From the NCBI GenBank assembly GCA_008933735.1, contig WBUL01000010.1, forward strand, positions 1-64,000: a DNA stretch of 64,000 nucleotides, given 5' to 3'. The notes under the pieces were generated by a model. It made no database searches, had not been told where the DNA came from, and worked only from the letters and a program-made list of their open reading frames with translations. This DNA is from Anaerolineae bacterium (GTDB lineage: Bacteria > Chloroflexota > Anaerolineae > Aggregatilineales > J027). The translations under genes and the position numbers were made by a program. Shown here piece after piece: positions 27,589 through 36,059 of the stretch (its first letter is position 1; every line of letters begins with the position of its first letter).

Positions 27589-28712
27589 GCCTGAACGCGG
27601 GGCAGAGTAACAGTGAAGGTCGAACCGATATTTTCCTGGCTCTCGTAAGAGACCGCCCCCCCGTGCAGTTCAGTATAGGTTTTTACGATTGACAACCCTA
27701 ACCCGGTTCCAGGGATGCCGTTGACGTTGTGTCCACGATGGAAGGCCTGGAAAATCTGTTCACCCAGCGGAATTCCCATGCCCTGGTCGTGGATTTTTAT
27801 TAAGATATGGTCTGCCTGTTCATTGACTTCCAGCATAACTTCCTGGTCATCTGACGAATACTTAATGGCGTTGGACAGAAGATTGGAAAGGATATGATCC
27901 AGGAGAATCGGATCAAGCATGATGGGCTGATTTTGGCCGATGTAAGAAAACCGGATACGCCGCCTGTCTTCGAATTGTTCAGCCACCCGCCGACAAAAAT
28001 CATGGACTTGCAAGGGTTCAGGTTTAAAAATGACCTGACCGGCCTCCACCCGACCAAGCGCCATTATCTGCTCGATCATCGTTTCGAGACGATGAAGACT
28101 CTCCCTCAAACGTGCAAAATGCTTCGTTTTGGGCGCACTGATCTGCTGGCAGTAAATTTCCAGGGCATCAACCGTCAGCCGTATGGCGTTGAGAGGATTC
28201 CGAAAATCATGAGTAATCATCGTGATAAAGGTGTTTTTAAGTTTTCTGAGCTCCTTTTCTTTTTCAAGTTCGGATCGCAGTTTTTCCGCTTTTCGGGCCG
28301 ATTCCTCTAGCTGCTTGCGTTCTCGGATGTCTGTTATCACGGCCATGATGAGCACACCTTTGCTGCTGGGGATGTAACTTAACCCGATTTCCACCGGAAT
28401 CTGCCCCCCGTCTTTTCGCAGCGCCACCAGATCAATCCCCTGCCCCATCTGCCGGGTGCGGGGGGTGGCAAGGAATTTTTCAACCATCAGGCTGTGTCGC
28501 TCCCGGTACTGGGGGGGAAGTAAAATATCGAGGGATTGCCCAAGAAGCTCGTCGCCGTTATAGCCTAAAACTTCCAGCACACGTTCATTGACCAGCACAA
28601 TTTTTGACTGGCTATCAATCAGCAGAATAGCCTGAGGCGCCGCATCAAACAACGAAAGAATACTTTTTTCATCCTCAAATGCCGAATACAGGAAATCAAA
28701 ATTCCCTTTCAT
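27585..28712 (-). CDS. PAS-domain sensor histidine kinase
   Basis: Soluble sensor kinase of 375 residues. A PAS domain (about 15-130: APQAILLIDSQSKIVLVN, VTDIRERKQLEE) is joined by a coiled coil to HisKA with phospho-acceptor His168 in HDFRNPL. A HATPase follows with NLLSNAIKYSS, HDQGMGIP and GTGLGLSIVK. There are no membrane helices, so it senses a cytoplasmic signal. An in-frame TTG at 28826 would add 38 unconserved residues; the ATG at 28712 is preferred. No response regulator is adjacent; the stand-alone receiver at 11034 is one possible partner. Confidence 0.88.
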   Translation of the reverse strand: MKGNFDFLYSAFEDEKSILSLFDAAPQAILLIDSQSKIVLVNERVLEVLGYNGDELLGQSLDILLPPQYRERHSLMVEKFLATPRTRQMGQGIDLVALRKDGGQIPVEIGLSYIPSSKGVLIMAVITDIRERKQLEESARKAEKLRSELEKEKELRKLKNTFITMITHDFRNPLNAIRLTVDALEIYCQQISAPKTKHFARLRESLHRLETMIEQIMALGRVEAGQVIFKPEPLQVHDFCRRVAEQFEDRRRIRFSYIGQNQPIMLDPILLDHILSNLLSNAIKYSSDDQEVMLEVNEQADHILIKIHDQGMGIPLGEQIFQAFHRGHNVNGIPGTGLGLSIVKTYTELHGGAVSYESQENIGSTFTVTLPRVQA

Positions 28713-28859
28713 AACTGCGCGTGCCTCACCCCTGCTAATGATGTTATACAAGTCACGTGCTATGAAGTTATCTACCGAGTATAGTGTATTATTTAGTTTA
28801 GTATATTTGATTTCTGAATCCGGCAACTGACGCTAACAAAAAACAAACGAACTTCGAAT

Positions 28860-30740
28860 ATGTACACAGCACCAGATCACATCCAGCATATTTTGCGCCA
28901 TCTTCCCACCAGCACGGGCGTCTATCAGATGCTCAACAAAAAAGGGCGTGTTATTTACGTCGGAAAGGCCAAAAGCCTTCGCAACCGTGTGCGCTCGTAC
29001 TTCCAGCCCAGCAACCGCGATCCCAAGGTGATACAAATGCGGGAGCAAATCGAGGACATCAAAATAATCATCCTCGAAAACGAGCTGATGGCGCTGAACA
29101 CCGAAGCCCAGTTAATCAATGCCCATCGCCCGCGGTTTAACGTCATCTGGAAGGATGACAAACGTTACCCGTATATTGTCATCCGGTTGAAGGATGATTT
29201 TCCAAAGGTAGAACTCACCCGCCGCATTAACCGCCGAGATGGGAACCGTTATTTTGGACCCTATGCGTCGGTGTGGGCGCTGCGAAACAGCCTGGAAGCC
29301 CTGCGGCGGGCCTTTCCCTTTCTGACCTGTGATCGTGACATCACGGGGCAGGATGAGCGTGCCTGTCTGTACTATGATATTCACCTGTGCGGCGGGCCGT
29401 GTATCGGGAAACAAACCAAGAATGAATATCGTGCCAGTATCGAAGGACTGATGGATGTACTAGAAGGCGGTGGTTCTGACATCATTGACGACTTAAAGAT
29501 CAAGATGGAGGCAGCGGCGGACAACTTGGATTTTGAGCGTGCCGCCATTCTGCGTGACAGGGTAAAAGCCTTAGAGAGCGTCATGACCCGCCAATATCTG
29601 GTCACATCGCCGGACACAAACTGCGATGTGCTGGGCCTAGGCAAGGATACTTATCACGCGCTGATTCAACTCTTTATCATCCGCAAGGGCCGCATGATTG
29701 CCAGCGAATCCTTCCCTCTGGAAAATATCGAATTCGAACAGGCAGCCGACATTATCGGCAGTTTCATTACACAGTATTACAACGAGGCAGGAATCGTTCC
29801 CCCGGAAATTATCCTGCCAGAAATGCCAACCGACTCGAAAGTCCTGACCGCGTGGCTGCAAGAAAAACGGGAGGGAAAATCGGTCAAGCTGACCGTGCCG
29901 CAGCGTGGCGAAAAGCGCAAGCTCATTACCCGCGCCACCGAAACCGCCAAAGAACAATTGAATCTGCTGGAGGCACAGTGGGCAAATGACACGGTGCGGC
30001 AGGAAAACGCGCTGAAAGACCTTCAGGATGTGCTGAAACTTCCTGGCCCACCCAACCGGATCGAATGTTACGACATCAGCACCTTACAGGGAACATCGAC
30101 TATTGCCAGCCGGGTTGTATTTGTGCAGGGGGCACCTCGCAAAAGTGAATACCGCAAATTCAACATCAAAACGGTTGCCCACGAAGGCCCGGATGACTTC
30201 GCCTCCATGCGCGAGGCACTCACCCGCCGCTTTAAACGCTATGTTGATGGCCTGACTGAAGATGCAGTCCTCGCACCTGGCAAAAAAGATAATGATGAAA
30301 CCTGGCGCATTCTACCGGATCTGCTCTTGATCGACGGGGGCAAAGGACAGTTGAATATTGCTGTCGAAGTGCTGGATGAGTTTCACCTGCGCGACCAGGT
30401 GCCTGTCGCCAGCCTCGCCAAACGAATCGAGGAGATTTTTGTCCCTGGGCAGCCAGAGTCCATCATTCTGCCCCGCAGCCACAGCGCCCTCCAACTCCTG
30501 CAAAGGGCACGAGATGAAGCGCACCGCTTTGCTGTAACGGCAAATCGCTCGCAGCGCCAGAAAAAAGGGCTGGTCAGCCAGCTAGAAACAATTCCCGGAG
30601 TGGGGCCCGCTCGTCGAAAAGCCCTGCTCAAGGCCTTTAACAATGACATCAATGCTATTCGGGAAGCCACAGTTGAGCAGTTGACTCAAATATCGGGCAT
30701 CACACAGGAGATCGCACAGGCAATTAAAGCACATCTATGA
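28860..30740 (+). CDS. uvrC: Excinuclease ABC subunit C
   Basis: Makes both incisions in nucleotide excision repair after UvrAB recognise a lesion. 626 residues: GIY-YIG nuclease (about 14-92, STGVYQML and RVIYVGKAKSL), a UVR motif (about 205-235, NLDFERAAILRDRV) that binds UvrB, an RNase H-like 5' nuclease domain (Asp405 in CYDISTLQGT) and C-terminal helix-hairpin-helices (IPGVGPARRKALL). The start codon has only a weak ribosome-binding site. Its TGA overlaps the ATG of the next membrane protein. Confidence 0.96.
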   Translation: MYTAPDHIQHILRHLPTSTGVYQMLNKKGRVIYVGKAKSLRNRVRSYFQPSNRDPKVIQMREQIEDIKIIILENELMALNTEAQLINAHRPRFNVIWKDDKRYPYIVIRLKDDFPKVELTRRINRRDGNRYFGPYASVWALRNSLEALRRAFPFLTCDRDITGQDERACLYYDIHLCGGPCIGKQTKNEYRASIEGLMDVLEGGGSDIIDDLKIKMEAAADNLDFERAAILRDRVKALESVMTRQYLVTSPDTNCDVLGLGKDTYHALIQLFIIRKGRMIASESFPLENIEFEQAADIIGSFITQYYNEAGIVPPEIILPEMPTDSKVLTAWLQEKREGKSVKLTVPQRGEKRKLITRATETAKEQLNLLEAQWANDTVRQENALKDLQDVLKLPGPPNRIECYDISTLQGTSTIASRVVFVQGAPRKSEYRKFNIKTVAHEGPDDFASMREALTRRFKRYVDGLTEDAVLAPGKKDNDETWRILPDLLLIDGGKGQLNIAVEVLDEFHLRDQVPVASLAKRIEEIFVPGQPESIILPRSHSALQLLQRARDEAHRFAVTANRSQRQKKGLVSQLETIPGVGPARRKALLKAFNNDINAIREATVEQLTQISGITQEIAQAIKAHL

Positions 30741-31189
30741 CAGGCTGCTATGGTCTGCTGGGGATTCTTTTTATTGGCATCAGCACTGTTGATCTAATCA
30801 CAGTGATCCAGTTTTACCTGGGACACCGCCGTGACCTGTACTTCGCCAATCGTTCCGGGCGCAAATGGGATGAGCGAGCACGGCATGGGATTGGCTTTTT
30901 GCTGGTCGGAATCAGTATTCTGCTCACCAGCCTGCTGGGGTCACGCTATTACGGTTTGATTCACGTAACAACGCTCCTGATTCTGATTTTCTGGTTCACC
31001 TCCTCGTTTTACATCATTTCTTTCCTTAGACCAGCATGGGTCAGGGAATTCGAGACCGGGCGCTCCACCGTTGAAATCCAGCGCATTCACCAGCAGGGAA
31101 CCAAATACCTCGAACGTTTCCCGAAAACCTTCCCTCTTATCATCAACAACCATTCCGGTTGGGATGTGTGGATTATGACGGTCATTTAG
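30737..31189 (+). CDS. Unknown membrane protein, tandem paralogue 1
   Basis: 150 residues, translationally coupled to uvrC (ATGA). Three hydrophobic helices are interrupted by QFYLGHRRDLYF and WDERARHGIGFLLVGI; a soluble tail ends YLERFPKTFPLIINNHSGW. The same motifs recur in the next gene, so the pair is a duplication. I do not recognise the family. Coupling to uvrC may be only transcriptional convenience. Confidence 0.72.
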   Translation: MTGCYGLLGILFIGISTVDLITVIQFYLGHRRDLYFANRSGRKWDERARHGIGFLLVGISILLTSLLGSRYYGLIHVTTLLILIFWFTSSFYIISFLRPAWVREFETGRSTVEIQRIHQQGTKYLERFPKTFPLIINNHSGWDVWIMTVI

Positions 31190-31204
31190 CCCTGACCGTG
31201 TATT

Positions 31205-31672
31205 ATGAATAATGGGGAGATCATGCTTATACAGAATATCTACTACGCCTTTATCGGAATTGTGGCGGCGGCTCTGGGCGGAAATGAAGTTCTGATGGCC
31301 GTGCAGTTTTACTTCGGGCGGCGACGGGAACTCTACTTTAAAACAGGACGGGAATGGGACATCCGGGCGCGGGATGGGGTAGGACTGCTGCTGGTCGGAA
31401 TCGGGCTGTTTTTTGGATTCCTGTTCAACAACATGGGTTTTATGCTGTCCATTCCCTGCTTTTTTGTTCCCATCTGGTTTTCTGTTGCGTCATGGCTGAT
31501 GAACCTGCGCCCCCCTAACTGGGTTTATCATTTTGAAAAAGGACGGGCTGGTAACGAGTTGGAATACATCAAACAGCGCGGCGCGGAACTGCTGCTGCGC
31601 TATCCCAAAACCTTTCCCCGGATCATTAACAACCCGGACGGCTGGGAAACCTGGGTGATGACCATCATTTAG
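31205..31672 (+). CDS. Unknown membrane protein, tandem paralogue 2
   Basis: 155 residues with the same layout as its neighbour: helix, QFYFGRRRELYF, WDIRARDGVGLLLVGI, two helices, and a tail ending LLRYPKTFPRIINNPDGW. An ATG at 31223 would give a better length match to paralogue 1, but GGGGAG is only 3 nt from it. The ATG at 31205 has no clear ribosome-binding site, so the start is uncertain. The TAG shares bases with the stop of the convergent ClC gene. Confidence 0.72.
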   Translation: MNNGEIMLIQNIYYAFIGIVAAALGGNEVLMAVQFYFGRRRELYFKTGREWDIRARDGVGLLLVGIGLFFGFLFNNMGFMLSIPCFFVPIWFSVASWLMNLRPPNWVYHFEKGRAGNELEYIKQRGAELLLRYPKTFPRIINNPDGWETWVMTII

Positions 31673-33672
31673 CCAAAAAGATGATAAAGCTCCTGCTCAC
31701 AATGAGGATCAATCACGATGGTCAGCACGTCGCCGATTTTGAGGGATGTGCTGCCCTGTGGCACTATCACTTTATGATCGCGTCGTACCGAAGCAATCAC
31801 ACACTGCGGCGGCCAGTGGACATCTTTTACCTGCTTACCGGCAATTGGAGAAGCTGCTTTGACCCGCAGTTCCAGAATGCTTTCATCCACCAGATTGTGC
31901 AGGCGTACCTGATTTTGCACATACTGGCTTTCCCATTTCCGGGCAATCGCCAGACTATATCCTTCCATGATGCTGCTGCGCTGTAAGATGCCAAGAATCT
32001 GGCGGGGATTGTTTTCGGCCACAACAGGCAAATAGCGGTAACGATATTTTGCCATCAGCCGAATCGCAACCCAGACTGGTTCCTGAGGTGTAACAGCTAC
32101 CACTTCCGGCGTATATATGTCCTTTACTTTCCATTTTTCGATGTCATCCTGATGGATTTCATAGGCATTTTGCAAGTCAGTCAGGGTGACAATACCCAGC
32201 AGATATTCTCCATCCAATGAAACACACAGGGCACGGGTATTAAACTCGCGGAATTTCTGACGCAGCTCGGTCAGCGTCGCGTCCGGAGAAATGGTTGGGG
32301 CGGGCACGGTCATCACCTCGGCAATTTTGATTGCCTGCATCAGGTCAATATCCCGGCCCTGCTGGGGCTCGATGCCGTGTTTCCGTAAGCTACGAGTATA
32401 AATCCCATCGGGTTCCACCTGTTCCGCCAGTGCCACACATACCACTGTTGTCAGCAAAATTGGCAGAATCAGGCGATAGTCATTGGTCAGTTCAAAAATC
32501 AGCAGAATCGCCGTGATTGGCGCACGGACCACCCCTGCCATCACAGCCGCCATACCCGCAATCGCATATCCTGCCGGGTCACCGACTGATTCAATCGCGG
32601 CAAATTCATTCACGATCCGCCCGTAAGCTCCGCCCAGCATCGCACCAACGAACAAGGCCGGGGCAAAAATCCCACCGACAAAACCACCTGCCATACTGAC
32701 ACTGGTCATGACGATTTTTGCGATCACCAGAGCAACGAGCAAGCGCACGGTGAAATCGCCACCACCAGTATTCAGAACCTCGTTCATCGTTTCGCGCCCC
32801 GGCCCCATAATCTGCGGGTAGTACACGGCAACAATGGCAACCAACACTCCCGCCAGAGCCGTTTTGAAAGGGCGCGGTACCTTTAATCTGTGCCACAGAT
32901 CATGCTGAAAAAAGACAAGGCGCATGAAGCCGACTGAAACCGGCGCAGCAACCGCCCCAAGAAATATATAAAACGGAATTTCCAGAGGACCACCAAGCTC
33001 ATAAGCACGGATACCGAGTTCTGGGTGCCCCGACTCGACGCTCTGGGTAAACACAGACGAAATCACCGCCGAAAGGACGACCAAACCAAATGAGGCGGTC
33101 GTAAATTCCGCGAGAATAACCTCCAGCGCGAAAAAAATTCCGGCTAATGGGGCATTAAAAGCAGCCGCAATTGCGCTGGCTGCACCGGCGGACACCAGCA
33201 GACGCGTTCTTTCCTCGGTTAGCCGTAACCGCTGCCCAAAAAACGAGCCCAGGTTGCTTCCAATCTGCACACTGGGGTCTTCCGGCCCTACTGATGCTCC
33301 TGCCCCCAGAGACAGGGCCGCGCAAAAAGCTTTGACAGGAATACGACGATAGGGCAGCCGCCCGCCGGAGGTTATTTCGGCTTCAAGGATGCCCGCCACA
33401 CCATGATGCCGTTCCTCGCCGACGAAGATGTGCATCAGAAGGCCAACAATCACACCGGCCAGGGGTAAAACGATGACAATGCCCCAGTCGCCCAGCCCAA
33501 GTTCATGCACCATCGCTTCCCGAAAATGCTCGTGGAAAGCCTCGATCCCGATCCGAAAAACCCAGACGCCAATGCCTGTGCTCAGGCCGACCAGCACACC
33601 GAGGGCAACCAGGAGTGTATTTTCGGAAAGCTGAAAAGTTCTGACACGTCTGATAGATTTCGAAAGCTGCAT
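31669..33672 (-). CDS. ClC-type chloride channel/transporter with CBS and TrkA_C domains
   Basis: 667 residues. ClC membrane core (about 20-430): GASVGPEDPSVQIG with gating Glu131, NAPLAGIFFALEVIL, and GGFVGGIFAPALFVG. The internal proton-path Glu of exchangers (E203 in E. coli ClC) aligns with Val185, as in channel-type ClCs, and the GSGIP chloride loop is replaced by HHGVAG. Two CBS domains (about 450-570) and a C-terminal RCK/TrkA_C domain (about 590-667) suggest control by nucleotides. Anion flux is the likely role; channel versus exchanger needs measurement. Confidence 0.88.
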   Translation of the reverse strand: MQLSKSIRRVRTFQLSENTLLVALGVLVGLSTGIGVWVFRIGIEAFHEHFREAMVHELGLGDWGIVIVLPLAGVIVGLLMHIFVGEERHHGVAGILEAEITSGGRLPYRRIPVKAFCAALSLGAGASVGPEDPSVQIGSNLGSFFGQRLRLTEERTRLLVSAGAASAIAAAFNAPLAGIFFALEVILAEFTTASFGLVVLSAVISSVFTQSVESGHPELGIRAYELGGPLEIPFYIFLGAVAAPVSVGFMRLVFFQHDLWHRLKVPRPFKTALAGVLVAIVAVYYPQIMGPGRETMNEVLNTGGGDFTVRLLVALVIAKIVMTSVSMAGGFVGGIFAPALFVGAMLGGAYGRIVNEFAAIESVGDPAGYAIAGMAAVMAGVVRAPITAILLIFELTNDYRLILPILLTTVVCVALAEQVEPDGIYTRSLRKHGIEPQQGRDIDLMQAIKIAEVMTVPAPTISPDATLTELRQKFREFNTRALCVSLDGEYLLGIVTLTDLQNAYEIHQDDIEKWKVKDIYTPEVVAVTPQEPVWVAIRLMAKYRYRYLPVVAENNPRQILGILQRSSIMEGYSLAIARKWESQYVQNQVRLHNLVDESILELRVKAASPIAGKQVKDVHWPPQCVIASVRRDHKVIVPQGSTSLKIGDVLTIVIDPHCEQELYHLFG

Positions 33673-33743
33673 GAGGTCTTAGAATTGCTGTACCTGCGAT
33701 GCCGCCTATCTTAAGCCTCAAAATCTAAAGATGCAACCGCTAT

Positions 33744-33774
33744 AAAAAAGTCGAGGTGATTCAATCACCCCGAC
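33744..33774 (-). terminator. Rho-independent terminator
   Basis: GTCG-a-GGTGAT / ATCACC-c-CGAC hairpin (33750-33774, one mismatch), followed on the minus strand by six T. It ends the 33871-35217 unit ahead of the ClC gene. Confidence 0.75.
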
Positions 33775-33870
33775 AACCACGATGAGACAAGAAATGGAAG
33801 TCATATCATCTTTGTATTGATACGATAACGGGTATCATCCGGTTCAAAATGGCTCCTGGTAAGAGGAGGT

Positions 33871-34095
33871 TTAGGACGGCGAAACCGCGTCACCATGTAC
33901 GTTAACCACCACGCCCGCCTGGGCTTCCAGATGTGAACCCACTGTGACCAGCACTTTGCCCACTTTTGCGATGACCACTTTATGGGCGGGGATGGTATTT
34001 TCTCTTGCTTCCTGTGCCAGCCGTTCCTGTTCAGCACGCCGCATCATTTCTTCATTCCGTGCTTTCATGACCGCAAAATCGTTTGGGTTCAGCAT
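33871..34095 (-). CDS. Small hypothetical protein
   Basis: 74 residues. A charged helix (about 8-36, MKARNEEMMRRAEQERLAQEAREN) precedes a Val-rich hydrophobic half (HKVVIAKVGKVLVTVGSHLEAQ). AGGAAAGG lies 10 nt before the ATG. It follows the ArsR-type gene after 21 bp on the same strand and is probably co-transcribed with it. There is no recognised family. It might be a small membrane-associated or beta-barrel-like protein. Confidence 0.65.
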   Translation of the reverse strand: MLNPNDFAVMKARNEEMMRRAEQERLAQEARENTIPAHKVVIAKVGKVLVTVGSHLEAQAGVVVNVHGDAVSPS

Positions 34096-34116
34096 GGTAT
34101 TTTGCCTTTCCTGTTT

Positions 34117-35217
34117 TTACTTCCCTAACAAGAAAACTTCCAGAGCGCGGAGCATATCATGCGCCCGTTCGGTATTCAAACGGTAGCATTTTGCCCCCTG
34201 CTTGGTGCGCTCGGTCAGGTAGCCAGTTGCGCTTAGCTGGCGCAGATGCCGAGAGGCAGCGGATTGGCTAAGCTCCAACGTGTTCATGATGTCTTGGGCA
34301 AACAATTCCTCGCCACCCGTCAGCAGTTCCAGAATCCGCAGGCGAGTATCATCTGCCAGAGCATTAAGACGAACCAGCATTTCAGAGCGGCTGAGTTCAG
34401 GCGAACGGCTTTTCACCCCCTCTGGTACACGCGCCCCAAACAGCACCCAAACTTCATCCCCAAACCCAAAGGCGCTCACGTAGGGTGCAATGTAACTTAA
34501 CGGCACAAAATTCACGCGGGCAGCCGCCTCAATCATGTCCGCAAAATGGGTAGAACTCAGATCACGCCCAGTGACAACGCGCGACGCTTCCATCCCGCTG
34601 AGGCCGGACAAATCCACATTTTTGAAGGCAGTGACACTTTCCTGAAGCAACGGAAGCGCCCGGTCTGTACTGTCCTGCAAAAGCTCATCCCACATCAACT
34701 GCAAATGGGTGATCACCAAGGTTTTCATCGCAGGCGGATCATTCAGCAGCATATGAATTTCCCGCAGCATTTCCAGGTTAAATTCTTCGTGTTTATCAAA
34801 CTGCTTCAGATAGGCTGCGTACTGGTCAAAATCGGTCAGGAGCGCAGCCGGGTCAGGCCTGTCAAGAATGATGTTTTCTTCTTTGGCATACTTGATTGTG
34901 TAATCACACAGTATGTTCAGCGCGGCATCCCGCATTTCCACCGGGTCCTGACGAGACAGGTCATCCACAAAGGTGAGATAGGACGAATAGTGTTTTTGAG
35001 GCTTAATCACACCCCAGAAGCCCTCTACAACTTTCCGATTCTGCTCCAGCAATTCCGGTGAAATCGACTGCGCCAGATGTAGCAGGCGTTCATTGATCCC
35101 GGAATACTTGTCATAGTCGTGGAGCAAAAAAACCAAATTCAGGGCTTCCCAGAATGGGCTGAGCACGACTTCATAAGTTTTGACCTGTGGTGCAAGAATA
35201 AAATCTTTGTCTGCCAT
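34117..35217 (-). CDS. ArsR-family transcriptional regulator with large N-terminal domain
   Basis: 366 residues. The winged helix is C-terminal (about 280-360): ALADDTRLRILELLTGGEE, then ELSQSAASRHLRQLSATGYL as the recognition helix and wing. The first 270 residues are a helical domain often seen in large ArsR-like proteins, with no visible Cys metal site. The promoter upstream is near consensus and is flanked by two copies of CACTTTAGCGGGTAA, so autoregulation is likely. Expressed with the 74-residue gene downstream. The ligand is unknown. Confidence 0.85.
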   Translation of the reverse strand: MADKDFILAPQVKTYEVVLSPFWEALNLVFLLHDYDKYSGINERLLHLAQSISPELLEQNRKVVEGFWGVIKPQKHYSSYLTFVDDLSRQDPVEMRDAALNILCDYTIKYAKEENIILDRPDPAALLTDFDQYAAYLKQFDKHEEFNLEMLREIHMLLNDPPAMKTLVITHLQLMWDELLQDSTDRALPLLQESVTAFKNVDLSGLSGMEASRVVTGRDLSSTHFADMIEAAARVNFVPLSYIAPYVSAFGFGDEVWVLFGARVPEGVKSRSPELSRSEMLVRLNALADDTRLRILELLTGGEELFAQDIMNTLELSQSAASRHLRQLSATGYLTERTKQGAKCYRLNTERAHDMLRALEVFLLGK

Positions 35218-35229
35218 CTCTATCTCACT

Positions 35230-35249
35230 TTACCCACTTTAGCGGGTAA
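35230..35249. promoter_or_regulatory. Operator-like repeat, promoter-distal (downstream) copy
   Basis: TTACCC-N8-GGGTAA inverted repeat containing CACTTTAGCGGGTAA (35235-35249). It lies between the -10 and the start codon of the ArsR-type gene, where binding would block transcription. Confidence 0.6.
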
Positions 35250-35258
35250 CATGACTAA

Positions 35259-35287
35259 AATATAACACGGACGATGATTGCTGTCAA
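35259..35287 (-). promoter_or_regulatory. Near-consensus sigma-70 promoter of the ArsR-type gene
   Basis: On the minus strand TTGACA (35287-35282), a 17-bp spacer and TATATT (35264-35259). It sits 42 bp upstream of the ATG and between two operator-like repeats. Confidence 0.8.
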
Positions 35288-35297
35288 GCGTCTTATT

Positions 35298-35312
35298 CAC
35301 TTTAGCGGGTAA
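35298..35312. promoter_or_regulatory. Operator-like repeat, upstream copy
   Basis: Second exact copy of CACTTTAGCGGGTAA, 63 bp from the first (about six helical turns), just upstream of the -35. The left half-site TTACCC is degenerate here (TTATTC). Confidence 0.55.
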
Positions 35313-35322
35313 GGCGCATAAC

Positions 35323-35967
35323 TCAATACGGCAAATCACGGCGGGGCCGCAGTTTTAACCGTCGAACAAACAGGTTGTAAATCACAAACGCTTCACCCAC
35401 AGAGGCTGCATCACGGACAGCGTCCAGAATCAGGCTGCGCTCTATCACAACTTTAGCATCAAAAAACCAATACAAGCTCATCAGCGGTGAAACCAGAATT
35501 TGCGGCTGCCCGGCAGCAGGATACATATGGACGTTACCAAATTCCCCATGCACCGCTGGAATAATCCGTGTGCTAATGTGGCTTTTCTGGTGGTCAGGTT
35601 TTTCCCACACATAGCGGCACGCCTGCTCATACCATTGAAAGACCCCCGGCTTTTGCCAGCCCTGCCATGTTTTCCAGTGCATGATAGTGGCAAAGTCCCT
35701 CCTCCACTTCTGACCCGAAACCCGCACAGACCAGCATTTTTTACTGGAATCTCAAGCGGTTCAACCGCCGCCAGCGAAGCGGTAGTTTTTCTCCAGTTCC
35801 ACAGCGCCAGACTTGCCGAACATCCATATGGTCACATCGTCACCTCGGACTGTATTGAACCATTCCGCCAGGTAACCTTCCGCAAAATATGGGAACTTCG
35901 GGCCACCTGCATTTTCATACGGCATGTCTCCTGGCGAATGCACACACGATAGCATGTTTTGGGGCAA
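35323..35967 (-). pseudogene. Decayed DUF1152-like gene
   Basis: Three minus-strand fragments in different frames read as parts of one protein. 35761-35967 gives PYFAEGYLAEWFNTVRGDDV; 35627-35737 gives MLVCAGFG and GLCHYHALENMAGLAKAGG; 35323 to about 35620 gives KSHISTRIIPAVHGEFGNVH and SLYWFFDAKVVIERS. From memory of the family these follow the order of DUF1152 proteins. The N-terminal part is missing, about 60 residues appear deleted between fragments one and two, and there is a frameshift near 35640. No function is expected. An assembly error cannot be excluded. Confidence 0.55.
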
Positions 35968-36010
35968 GATTAAAAATTTCGCTGGTCATCCGGTACGAGG
36001 CACACATTTG

Positions 36011-36019
36011 TGCTAGAAT
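36011..36019 (+). promoter_or_regulatory. Extended -10 element upstream of dnaE
   Basis: TGCTAGAAT with the extended TGn motif, preceded by the inverted repeat GCACA-CATT-TGTGC that ends inside it. No consensus -35 is visible. It is 41 bp before the dnaE ATG. Confidence 0.4.
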
Positions 36020-36059
36020 ACCTCCACTTCGCAAATTCAATTTGACCGAGTTTTGCCGC

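Noticed and set aside
35889-36059. 57-codon N-terminal extension of DnaE
   Set aside because: Unconserved, overlaps the pseudogene on the other strand, and DnaE normally begins just before the HLHLHTEYS motif.
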